Shown one piece after another: positions 24,691-32,893 of a DNA stretch of 64,000 bases (the stretch's first letter is position 1; every line of letters begins with the position of its first letter). The position numbers and the translations under genes were made by a program. The notes beneath the pieces are model-generated. The model was not told the DNA's origin and did no database searches. It worked only from the letters and a program-made list of their open reading frames with translations. Location of the stretch: assembly GCF_905120345.1 (NCBI RefSeq), contig NZ_CAJHOA010000005.1, forward strand, positions 1-64,000. Direction: 5' to 3'. This DNA comes from Denitrificimonas caeni. Its GTDB lineage: Bacteria > Pseudomonadota > Gammaproteobacteria > Pseudomonadales > Pseudomonadaceae.

Positions 24691-24995
24691 AAAGTGGGGG
24701 CATCAGTTGGTTGATCTTAAGGAAACATCGAGGGGGTCAAGCTAAGCTTTGTTGTCGATGGTCAGATAAAAACGACCAACGCAGATTTAGTGGTGGGTGC
24801 CGATGGCATTCGCAGTGCAGTGCGTCACTTGGTTTTAGGTGATGATGCGAGTTCATTAGGCTATCTGGATTGCATCGTTATCTTGGGGATTTGCCCACTC
24901 AGTGCGCTCAGTGATATCGACAGTGATTGGCTCGATTCAGCTACTGTATTTCAAACCGCCAACGGCCATGAGCGCATCTATATCAAATGGCGTTT
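24691..24995 (+). pseudogene. FAD-dependent monooxygenase fragment
   Basis: In two frames separated by a one-base shift near 24735 the segment reads WGHQLVDLKETS and GVKLSFVVDGQIKTTNADLVVGADGIRSAVR. The VVGADGIRSAVR part is the DG motif of class A flavin monooxygenases (UbiH/PHBH/TetX type). Both ends are lost (no GxGxxG, no C-terminal GD motif), so it is inactive. Confidence 0.7.
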
Positions 24996-25009
24996 CTGCT
25001 GCCAATACA

Positions 25010-25137
25010 TGTGTTTTTCCCCCGCATGCCGAGACTTTACTTTTGCTCGCTATGCCTCTCTCTTTAGCGGTTTTAGCGGGTGATTTTATACAAGCTAAAG
25101 CGTCTTCAATTTGTTATCGTTGAGCTTGAGTGAGCAT
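25010..25137 (-). pseudogene. Possible IS30-like transposase start, decayed
   Basis: On the minus strand, MLTQAQR-stop-QIEDAL followed after a frameshift by LYKITR resembles the N-terminus of IS30-type transposases (LT..QRYQIE.LL, then KS.ISRE). The match is short and broken. Confidence 0.3.
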
Positions 25138-25269
25138 CGGTAAATATTTTTTATGTTGGTTCTGGTGACAATGCATTGGGGTCATTAGAGTTTAAATAGT
25201 GTTGTTTTTTGAATTATTTTTAATAAGTTTATAAGTTTTTTTTGAACTTTAAGTTGTGAAAGGGTGTTT

Positions 25270-26661
25270 ATGATAAATATTAAAAATAAAAAATTTAAAA
25301 AAGATATTTTTTCAATAATCATAGCTATGATTTTTTCTTTGTTGATATTTTACTTTTTTGTTGTTTTTCAAAAAGAAGAGATAACGTCTAGTAGTAATTT
25401 AGAGCGTTTTAATGCTTTGAGTAAATTAACAGATATTGCTAATGATTTAGAGAGAGAGATTCAAAGCTCAATTGTGTACACGGATTTCTTTTCAATTATT
25501 ATTTCGTATAACCCTGATATAAAACCTGAGATTTTGGAGTTGTACTCTTCTTTAGCATTAAAATATAACAAAAATATTAAGAGTGTTCAGTTTGCTCCAA
25601 ATGCAGTTATTCAAACTGTTTATCCGCTGGCTGGAAATGAAGCTGCAATTGGGCATGATTTGCTCGGTGATCCAGCTCGAGTTGAATTAACGCAAAAAGC
25701 TATAGATAAAAGAGTGGTTGTTTTACAAGGTCCAGTTCTTGCTAAGCAAGGCGGTTTTTTACTCTTTAACAGAAAAGCTATTTTTATTGAAAAAAATAAT
25801 GTGGAGCAGTTTTGGGGATTGGCTGTGGTGGCTATCGATTTTGATAAGATACTTGAAAAGTATCAGACCAGTCTAAATGATGTTAACTATCTTTTTTCAT
25901 TGAGATCAAACAATGAAAATGTTAAAGAAAATCTTTTTGGTGTTGTTGATATTTTTGACAAAAAATCAATAATAAAGAAAATTAAACTTCCAGAGGTGAC
26001 TTGGGAGCTGGCTATTTATCCTAAGGATGGCTGGAAAGATGAACAAGGTTTCTTTAAATACTTTAATGCGTTTTTTTATTTTATATTTTTTATAATATTT
26101 TTACTTTTATACTTAACTGTTAAGAACTATTTAGAGAAGCTCGATGACTTGAAGCTAGACACATTGACAGGAACTTTAAATAAAAAGGCTATTAAGAAAA
26201 TTGTAAATAGGAAATTAAATAATGAAAGTAATCCATTTTATTTTTTATTAATAGATGTAAATGATTTTAAGTCGATTAACGATAACTTGGGCCACTATGT
26301 TGGAGATTGCGTACTGATTAAAATAGCTTCTAGAATTGGTCAAACGCTAAGGCTCGGAGATTCTATATCAAGATTTGGCGGTGATGAGTATATTGTTATT
26401 TTAGATAATTTAAAAAACGATGAATTGTTAGACGAGATTATAAAAAGAATGAGTCGAGTGATTTCAAAGCCAATTATTGTTGATGGGTACTCTTTGAACG
26501 TAACTGTTTCGATTGGCTGTGCAAATTATCCAAGTGAAGCGACGAGCTATAATGAGCTGTATAAAATTGCAGACAAGAAAATGTATGAATATAAAAATAA
26601 AAATAAAATTAAGCTTAAAAGTACTTATGAAAAATATGATGAAGAAAGGCTAAATGATTAA
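25270..26661 (+). CDS. Diguanylate cyclase with CHASE-like sensor domain
   Basis: 463 residues: helix at about 14-34, a periplasmic CHASE-like domain (about 40-255, with PNAVIQTVYPLAGNEAAIGHD), a second helix (about 268-285) and a GGDEF domain (about 297-450). The active site reads GGDEY instead of GGDEF, a variant still compatible with cyclase activity. DVNDFKSINDNLGHYVGD contains the metal-binding Asp. No RxxD inhibitory site is seen five residues before. It would make cyclic-di-GMP in response to an external ligand. Extremely AT-rich against its neighbours. AAAGGG precedes the ATG at 25270. Confidence 0.88.
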   Translation: MINIKNKKFKKDIFSIIIAMIFSLLIFYFFVVFQKEEITSSSNLERFNALSKLTDIANDLEREIQSSIVYTDFFSIIISYNPDIKPEILELYSSLALKYNKNIKSVQFAPNAVIQTVYPLAGNEAAIGHDLLGDPARVELTQKAIDKRVVVLQGPVLAKQGGFLLFNRKAIFIEKNNVEQFWGLAVVAIDFDKILEKYQTSLNDVNYLFSLRSNNENVKENLFGVVDIFDKKSIIKKIKLPEVTWELAIYPKDGWKDEQGFFKYFNAFFYFIFFIIFLLLYLTVKNYLEKLDDLKLDTLTGTLNKKAIKKIVNRKLNNESNPFYFLLIDVNDFKSINDNLGHYVGDCVLIKIASRIGQTLRLGDSISRFGGDEYIVILDNLKNDELLDEIIKRMSRVISKPIIVDGYSLNVTVSIGCANYPSEATSYNELYKIADKKMYEYKNKNKIKLKSTYEKYDEERLND

Positions 26662-26824
26662 TTTTTAATAGTGCGTATTTTAAGCACTATGATGCTGCAT
26701 AAGCTTGATGATCTGTGCTGTTGTATATATTTAAATATCTTGGCGGCTACGCGGTCATGCTCAAGGTGGAGTTAGCGCAGGCTTACTTAACGCGCGCTTA
26801 GCGGGTGCTCGTGCCACATAAAAA

Positions 26825-26848
26825 AGCCGCTAACTCAGTAGCGGCTTA
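26825..26848 (-). terminator. Terminator of mesD
   Basis: AGCCGCTA and TAGCGGCT form an 8-bp stem, with TTTTTT on the minus-strand 3' side. Confidence 0.8.
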
Positions 26849-26862
26849 CAGAAAACCAAAGT

Positions 26863-27891
26863 TTAAGTTGTGAGTTCGCGGCGGATTATTTCGGCACCAG
26901 CGCTTAAGGCATTGAGCTTGCCTCGGGCCACAGCACGCGATAAAGGCGCCATACCGCAGTTGGTTGAAGGATAGAGTTTGTCGGCATCCACAAATTGCAG
27001 TGCTTTGCGTAGCGTATCGGCGACTTCTTCTGGCGTTTCAATGCGATTGGTGGCTACATCAATGGCACCGAGCATCACTTTTTTGCCGCGTATCAGTTCA
27101 AGTAGATCGATGGGGACATGCGAGTTTTGGCACTCTAACGAGATAATATCCAGATTAGACTTTTGCAGCCTAGGAAAGACTTCTTCATACTGGCGCCACT
27201 CGGAACCCAAGGTCTTTTTCCAATCGGTATTGGCTTTAATGCCATAGCCATAGCAAATGTGCACGGCCGTTTCACACTTCAGACCTTCGACGGCTCTTTC
27301 TAGCGCGGCAATGCCCCAGTCATTCACCTCATCAAAAAACACATTAAATGACGGCTCATCAAACTGGATAATATCCACACCTGCCGCTTCTAGCTCTAGG
27401 GCTTCTTGATTGAGGATGGCGGCGAATTCCCACGCTAATTGTTCACGGCTTTTATAGTGGGCGTCATACAGCGTATCGATCATGGTCATTGGACCGGGCA
27501 GGGCCCATTTAATCGGCTGATTGGTGTGCTGACGTAAAAATTTGGCATCTTCAACAAACACTGACTTTTTTCGACTCACGGCACCGACCACGGTCGGCAC
27601 GCTGGCATCGTAACGGTCACGAATTTTAACCGTTTGACGCTTTGAAAAATCGACACCATCAAGGTGCTCAATAAAGGTCGTTACAAAATGTTGGCGGGTT
27701 TGCTCGCCATCACTGACAATATCAATGCCTGCTTGTTGTTGCTCGTGCAACCACACTCGTAACGCATCCTGCTTACCTTCAATTAATTGCTCGCCTTCTA
27801 ATCGCCAAGCTGACCAGATGGTCTCAGGCTCTGCCAGCCAAGATGGTTTAGGCAAGCTGCCTGCGGTGGATGTGGGTAGTAAAATGCTCAT
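26863..27891 (-). CDS. mesD: MetE-core methionine synthase, MesD type
   Basis: 342 residues covering only the catalytic C-terminal barrel of cobalamin-independent methionine synthase. Zinc ligands appear as HICYGYG (His and Cys), Glu in the ISLECQNSH strand, and Cys in STNCGM. The N-terminal folate-binding half of full MetE is absent. The partner next door is DUF1852 (MesX). Published genetics on MesD describe a folate-independent methionine synthase that needs MesX and oxygen, with an undefined methyl donor. The ATG at 27891 is chosen because upstream codons overlap mesX and match no family. Confidence 0.82.
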   Translation of the reverse strand: MSILLPTSTAGSLPKPSWLAEPETIWSAWRLEGEQLIEGKQDALRVWLHEQQQAGIDIVSDGEQTRQHFVTTFIEHLDGVDFSKRQTVKIRDRYDASVPTVVGAVSRKKSVFVEDAKFLRQHTNQPIKWALPGPMTMIDTLYDAHYKSREQLAWEFAAILNQEALELEAAGVDIIQFDEPSFNVFFDEVNDWGIAALERAVEGLKCETAVHICYGYGIKANTDWKKTLGSEWRQYEEVFPRLQKSNLDIISLECQNSHVPIDLLELIRGKKVMLGAIDVATNRIETPEEVADTLRKALQFVDADKLYPSTNCGMAPLSRAVARGKLNALSAGAEIIRRELTT

Positions 27892-27915
27892 AGTAGATTC
27901 CGTATTAAGGAAGCG

Positions 27916-27957
27916 CTGAATAATTACCACCCTGACTGCCTCGGCAGCATTATTCAG
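27916..27957 (-). promoter_or_regulatory. Structured spacer between mesX and mesD
   Basis: CTGAATAAT (27916-27924) and ATTATTCAG (27949-27957) are perfect inverted repeats enclosing a small hairpin CTGCC/GGCAG. It ends about 25 bases before the mesD start and may be a processing or translation-control site. Confidence 0.45.
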
Positions 27958-27994
27958 TGCCTCCTTCAATTCTTGTAAGTTATAAAGCTCAAAT

Positions 27995-28978
27995 TCAGGC
28001 AGCGTATTTAGCAGACCATCGCTCAAGTATGGCTTGATAGGGTTTGATGAAGTGTTCTTCAGTAAATTTCCCTTGCGCAATCGCGAGCTGGTTACGTTCT
28101 TCGCGGTCATAGACAATTTGCGTTAACGAGTGATCTTGGTTGTTTAAACTGGGTTGGTAGCATTTTCCTGCCGCCGCGTTGGCATTATAAATTTCAGGGC
28201 GGTAAATCTTTTGAAAAGACTCCATGGTACTAATCGTGCTGATCAACTCAAGATCAGTGTAATCATGCAGTAAATCACCAAAGAAGTGAAAAGCCAGAGG
28301 TGCTGCGCTATTAGGCGGCATAAAGTAGCGAACCGCTAAGCCCATTTTTTTGAAATACTGCTCAGTTAACGATGATTCATTGGGCTGGTATTCAAGACCT
28401 AATACCGGATGCTGATTCCCCGTTTGATGATAGATCTTATTATCTGAAACGCTGAGGCAAATCACTGGTGGTTTAGTGAAGTGTTGTTGGTATGTCTCTG
28501 AATTGACAAAGCTTTTGAAAATATTGCCATGCAGATCGCCAAAATCATCGGGGACACTAAATTGAGGTTGCCCTTTATTATGATCTAGCAGCCGTACGCT
28601 AAAATCATAATCTCGCACATAAGAGGAAAAGTTATTGCCGACCACGCCTTCTATGCGTTTGTTGGTGAGGTGATCAACAATATGTGTTTTGAGTACTTCA
28701 ATGGCAGGAAAACGACTTTCATTGCCTTGGTTATCAATCTCCATCTCAACAGAAACAATTTCCAGCTCAACGGAATAACGATCGGCTTTGGGGTTATCCC
28801 AGTGCGCTAAGGCATTGAAGCGATTGTTAATCATCTTTAAAGTATTGCGCAAGTTTTGTTGACGGCTCTCGCCTCTAGCCAAATTAGCAAAGTTGGTCGT
28901 CGCTCGCGTATTGTCTGATGGATGATAATTTTCATCGAAATCAATGCTGTTGATAGCAAATGTAAAGTCGTTACTCAT
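27995..28978 (-). CDS. mesX: DUF1852 family protein, MesX
   Basis: 327 residues matching DUF1852 throughout (FAINSIDFDENYHPSDNTRATTNFANLARG at the start, here split: FDENYHPSDNTRATTNFANL). No signal peptide or membrane helix. Genes of this family sit beside MetE-core genes; MesX is the partner needed for MesD-dependent methionine synthesis and has been proposed to help supply the methyl group. The mesD start lies 103 bases downstream, so the two form an operon headed by a structured leader (29007-29083). Confidence 0.85.
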   Translation of the reverse strand: MSNDFTFAINSIDFDENYHPSDNTRATTNFANLARGESRQQNLRNTLKMINNRFNALAHWDNPKADRYSVELEIVSVEMEIDNQGNESRFPAIEVLKTHIVDHLTNKRIEGVVGNNFSSYVRDYDFSVRLLDHNKGQPQFSVPDDFGDLHGNIFKSFVNSETYQQHFTKPPVICLSVSDNKIYHQTGNQHPVLGLEYQPNESSLTEQYFKKMGLAVRYFMPPNSAAPLAFHFFGDLLHDYTDLELISTISTMESFQKIYRPEIYNANAAAGKCYQPSLNNQDHSLTQIVYDREERNQLAIAQGKFTEEHFIKPYQAILERWSAKYAA

Positions 28979-29006
28979 GATGTTCTGGTATCCAATTCCT
29001 GCGATA

Positions 29007-29083
29007 AAACCTGAATGTAAGCGTGCTGTTGCTGGACTCCGCTAGCTCTCCTTGCCAGCAGTCTGCAGCACCTGTTCAGGTTT
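29007..29083 (-). promoter_or_regulatory. Long nested hairpin in the mesX-mesD leader
   Basis: Three nested perfect stems: AAACCTGAA/TTCAGGTTT (29007-29015 with 29075-29083), GTGCTG/CAGCAC (29023-29028 with 29066-29071) and TGCTGG/CCAGCA (29030-29035 with 29055-29060). The loop has the palindrome GCTAGC flanked by two GGAG-like motifs on the minus strand. It lies about 29-105 bases before mesX. It could be a riboswitch-like or attenuator RNA, or a mobile-DNA hairpin of attC type. Confidence 0.55.
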
Positions 29084-29253
29084 GTACGCCTTAATAATTA
29101 ACTGTGATGTCTCTAGTGGCCTAGAGCTAAGAATGGATACATTTATACGTGGATAGTGACATGAACAAAAATGATCTTATTTCAATCGGTACATGAGAAT
29201 AAGTCATGACGGGCTGTTATCCAGCATTTTCTTGCGTCAACAGCCTTGCATTT

Positions 29254-29787
29254 TTAGCGATAAAAGCCGAAGCGCCGCACGCAGACATCAACATCAAACG
29301 CTTGACCGATGGCAATTACGGCAACGCTTTTGATATCGGCAGGCTGCAGCTCAGCATCGGTACGGTGCGCCTGCAGTTGTTCGTAGGGCACTATAAACCG
29401 AGTCCATTGCGGCTCCACCGACAAGGTGCAGCGAAAGGATTGCCAAGGTCGGTTCAGTTGAGTCGTTTTCACATGCAGATTATAGTCGTGCATGCTGCCG
29501 TACAGCTCAATAAATAAGCCTTTGTAGTCAGCACGCAACTCGCTCGGCTCAATATCAAGTTTCATCTGCACAAAGCCGCCGTTGTTATCCAGGCGGGTGC
29601 GGCCGACTAAACAACTGCAGTTTGAGCTATCGCGCTGTTCTTGGTGCAGTTCTGCGCTGGACACGCCACCCATCACTTGGTCGCTGATTATAGTCCAAGG
29701 TGAAGGCTGATCTGGAGCGGATCGATACAGATCAATCAGTTGCTCCTCTGCGACGGCGGGGCCTTGGATTTTGATATTTTCATGCAT
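29254..29787 (-). CDS. CIA30 family protein
   Basis: 177 residues with the CIA30 (complex I intermediate-associated protein 30) pattern: WTIISDQVMGGVSSAEL near the N-terminus, GGFVQMKLDIEPSELRADYKGLFIELYG in two blocks, and WTRFIVPYEQLQ near the end. The fold is a galactose-binding-like jelly roll. Bacterial members have no settled role; some are fused to or near oxidoreductases. ATG at 29787; divergent from radD. Confidence 0.82.
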   Translation of the reverse strand: MHENIKIQGPAVAEEQLIDLYRSAPDQPSPWTIISDQVMGGVSSAELHQEQRDSSNCSCLVGRTRLDNNGGFVQMKLDIEPSELRADYKGLFIELYGSMHDYNLHVKTTQLNRPWQSFRCTLSVEPQWTRFIVPYEQLQAHRTDAELQPADIKSVAVIAIGQAFDVDVCVRRFGFYR

Positions 29788-29933
29788 AAGCTGCAAGCTC
29801 TCTTGGAAAAAAGGCAGAAATTCCGACCCTTCAAATCACCTCAACAGCCGGAACAGATTGATTAACAGGCTAGCAGGTCAGGGTATTTGTTAGTATGACT
29901 GTTTTTCATCCTCATGATATTAAGCACTGCCCA

Positions 29934-31715
29934 ATGAATGCACCTTTTACACTGCGGCCTTACCAGCAGGAAGCCGTGGATGCCACTTTAAAACACTTTC
30001 GTAAATCCGATCAGTCGGCGGTGATTGTCTTGCCCACCGGCGCTGGCAAAAGTTTGGTGATTGCTGAATTGGCCCGTCTGGCTCGACGTAAAATTCTGGT
30101 GTTGACTCACGTAAAAGAGTTGGTTGAGCAGAATCACGCCAAATACGAGAGTTATGGCGTAGTCGGCGGCATTTTCTCTGCTGGGTTAAGCCGTAAGGAA
30201 AACCGCCATCAGGTCACCTTTGCTAGTGTGCAGTCGGCGGCGGCGAATCTTCAGCAGTTCAAAGATGAATATTCCTTAATCATCATCGATGAGTGTCATC
30301 GGGTCAGTGGCGAGGAGGACAGTCAGTATCAGCGGATTATTGAGCAACTGCGGCAGCAGAATAAAGGCCTGAAAGTGCTGGGGCTGACTGCCACGCCCTA
30401 TCGTTTAGGCATGGGCTGGATTTATCGCTATCACTATCGGGGCTTTGTCCGCAGCGAAGAGGATAAGCCTTTTGTCCACTGTATTTATGAGCTGCCGTTG
30501 ATTTATATGATCAGCCGCGGTTATCTGACCAAGCCTGAGTTGGTTGATGCCGCGGTGGCGCAATACGATTTCTCCGCGCTGGCGCAGAACCGCTTTGGCG
30601 AGTACGCAGAAAAAGATGTGAATGAGCTGCTCGGTAAACATCAAAGGGTGACTCGCGCCATTATTGAACAGGTGATGGAGTTAGCGCTTGAGCGCACAGC
30701 AGTGATGATCTTTGCTGCCACCGTGGATCACGCCAAGGAGATTACTGGCTATTTGCCGCACGAGCAGACCGCTTTGATTACCGGTGCGACCGATCAGCGT
30801 GAACGCGATGAGCTGATTCAGCGCTTTAAGCAGCGGCAATTAAAATATCTAGTGAATGTCTCGGTACTCACCACCGGCTTTGATGCGCCGCATGTGGACT
30901 TTATCGCCATTTTACGCCCGACTCAGTCGGTCAGTTTGTACCAGCAGATTGTCGGCCGTGGCTTGCGTCTGGATGAAGGCAAGAAAGATTGCTTGGTGAT
31001 TGATTACACTGGCAATAATGTCAATTTGTATCACCCCGAAGTCGGGGAGAAGAAACCTAACTCTGATAGTGAACCGGTGCAGGTGTTGTGCCCAGGTTGT
31101 GGTTTTGCCAATATATTTTGGGGCAAAACAGACGGTGAAGGGCAGGTGACTGAGCATTACGGCCGCCGTTGTCATGGCTTGCTGGAGTCTGCTGAGGAGA
31201 ATGAGACAGCTGCGCAGTACCAACGCCCTGAACAGTGCGATTACCGCTTTCGCTTCAAGGAGTGCCCGCACTGCGGCAGCGAAAATGATATCGCCGCGCG
31301 TAATTGCCAACACTGTAAAAAAGCCATTATTGATCCGGATGATCAACTGCGCGATGCGCTCAAGTTGAAAGATGCCATGGTGATTCGTTGCGCGGGGATC
31401 ACTCTAAATGCTAATGACAGCAATCACGCGAGCAAACTGAAAGTCACCTATCACGCTGAGGATGGCGAAGAGCTGAGTGAATCCTTTGATTTCAACAAGC
31501 CGGCGCAGCGTAATGTTTTCAATAAGTTGTTTGGCCGACGCTTAGCCAATAGCCAAGCGCCGCAAGAGTTCAGCACGCTAGAAGAGGTGGTGGCTGTGCA
31601 AAGCTTACTGCCAGCCCCAGATTTCGTTATTGCTCGCAAACACAAGCACTATTGGCGGGTACAGGAGCGGATTTTTGATTACCAAGGTCACTATCGTAAG
31701 GCGAATGACAGGTAA
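29934..31715 (+). CDS. radD: DEAD/DEAH-box helicase RadD
   Basis: 593 residues, closely following E. coli RadD (YejH) as I recall it: LRPYQQEAVDATLKHF, Walker A LPTGAGKS, DECH box IIIDECHR, motif III GLTATPYRLG, motif VI QIVGRGLRL, a Zn-binding region with several CxxC pairs (VLCPGCGFANIFWGK, CPHCGSEND, CQHC), and a C-terminal domain ending VQERIFDYQG. RadD acts in DNA repair and stimulates RecA strand exchange. The ATG at 29934 matches the family start; 29895 is an in-frame alternative. A fragment of its 3' end is duplicated at 15.4 kb. Confidence 0.92.
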   Translation: MNAPFTLRPYQQEAVDATLKHFRKSDQSAVIVLPTGAGKSLVIAELARLARRKILVLTHVKELVEQNHAKYESYGVVGGIFSAGLSRKENRHQVTFASVQSAAANLQQFKDEYSLIIIDECHRVSGEEDSQYQRIIEQLRQQNKGLKVLGLTATPYRLGMGWIYRYHYRGFVRSEEDKPFVHCIYELPLIYMISRGYLTKPELVDAAVAQYDFSALAQNRFGEYAEKDVNELLGKHQRVTRAIIEQVMELALERTAVMIFAATVDHAKEITGYLPHEQTALITGATDQRERDELIQRFKQRQLKYLVNVSVLTTGFDAPHVDFIAILRPTQSVSLYQQIVGRGLRLDEGKKDCLVIDYTGNNVNLYHPEVGEKKPNSDSEPVQVLCPGCGFANIFWGKTDGEGQVTEHYGRRCHGLLESAEENETAAQYQRPEQCDYRFRFKECPHCGSENDIAARNCQHCKKAIIDPDDQLRDALKLKDAMVIRCAGITLNANDSNHASKLKVTYHAEDGEELSESFDFNKPAQRNVFNKLFGRRLANSQAPQEFSTLEEVVAVQSLLPAPDFVIARKHKHYWRVQERIFDYQGHYRKANDR

Positions 31716-31980
31716 AGCTGGCTCCAACGCTGTGGAGCATCCCTTCTTTCTGCAAGCTATGAGCACGTTTCAGTCATGGCAAGAGGGCGATGACGTGGTG
31801 GTTTTTCCTTGTTAACGCTAAACGCTTAGACTTTTTTAGCCGTTGGGCACGGGCTTGCAAAACTTAGCCGCAAGTAGAGAAATGACTCATCACGCATTGC
31901 AGCGAACTGGCTATTATCATTTACCTGTGGCTAAGAAGTAGTAACATAAAGGTCATCTTTTCAAAAAATAAGTGAAGACC
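31716..31980. other. Spacer between radD and tehB
   Basis: No gene or clear terminator is visible. The sequence just before 31981 lacks a strong ribosome site (GTGAAGACC). Confidence 0.4.
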
Positions 31981-32547
31981 ATGACAGTTGACCTAAATAG
32001 CCGTTACGGCTTAACACCTACGCATAGTGAAGTCGTGGACGCGTGCAAAATTATTGAGCCATGCACCGCCTTAGATATGGGCTGTTCCAATGGACGTAAT
32101 GCGTTGTACCTAAGCCAACGTGGCTTTGACGTCACCGCCGTAGACAGCAACCCCGGTGCGATTGATATGCTGCAGCAAATCATTGGCGAGGAAGGCATTG
32201 CTAACATTAAGGCGCAGGTCTACAACATCAATAACGCTAAGCTTACTGCAGACTATGGCTTTATTGCCTGCACCGTAACCTTAATGTTTCTCGATCCTGC
32301 GCGAATTGATGCGGTGATTGCCGATATGCAAGAGCATACGTTGCCCGGCGGTTATAACCTGATTGTTTGCGCGATGAGTACTGCAGAGAACCCATGTCCA
32401 GTCCGTTTCCCTTTTACTCTTAAAGCAGGGCAGTTACGTGACGCTTACGCGGGCTGGGAGTTTGTTAAGTACAATGAAGATGTCGGTACGATGCACAATG
32501 GCGCGCAGATGCAGTTTGCCACCCTGTTGGCGCGTAAACCTGACTAG
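31981..32547 (+). CDS. tehB: Tellurite-resistance methyltransferase TehB
   Basis: 188 residues, a SAM-dependent methyltransferase with motif I ALDMGCSNGRNALYLS and the TehB marks NSRYGLTPTHSEV, ACTVTLMFLDP, TLPGGYNLIVCAMST and FPFTLKAGQLRDAYAGWE. TehB methylates tellurite and related oxyanions in the cytoplasm. ATG at 31981 is preferred over GTG at 31972. tehA is not nearby. Confidence 0.9.
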   Translation: MTVDLNSRYGLTPTHSEVVDACKIIEPCTALDMGCSNGRNALYLSQRGFDVTAVDSNPGAIDMLQQIIGEEGIANIKAQVYNINNAKLTADYGFIACTVTLMFLDPARIDAVIADMQEHTLPGGYNLIVCAMSTAENPCPVRFPFTLKAGQLRDAYAGWEFVKYNEDVGTMHNGAQMQFATLLARKPD

Positions 32548-32596
32548 TTAAATGAATTGAGCCCAAGTTTTCGACGTTAGTGATAGAGATTATTTG

Positions 32597-32767
32597 ATGA
32601 CAAAGACAGTAGTGGTGTTTGAGTATGAGAAAGAAACCAAAAATAGTGTTCGCTATAAGGAGGTTCCTGAAGCAGGAACAGCGCCTATCGTAGGTACTTT
32701 GTATGTGCAGAAGTGGTTTGCCGGTGATAGCAAAGCTCTTGAGGTCACGATTGATAAAAAAGACTAA
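32597..32767 (+). CDS. Small conserved protein of unknown function
   Basis: 56 residues: MTKTVVVFEYEKETKNSVRY, then KEVPEAGTAPIVGTLYVQKW and a charged end DKKD. The intact frame and the very similar decayed copy at 1341-1454, with mostly synonymous changes, indicate a real gene. Likely a beta-rich cytoplasmic protein. No family known to me. Confidence 0.65.
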   Translation: MTKTVVVFEYEKETKNSVRYKEVPEAGTAPIVGTLYVQKWFAGDSKALEVTIDKKD

Positions 32768-32893
32768 CGGGCTCAACATTATTTTGGCGCAGACGGCTTA
32801 TCCCAATAAGTATAATTGCAGCTAACAACGGCAGACACCTGGAGATTTTAATACTCTGGCTGCGACACGATTTAAAATCAAGAGCAACAAGAC

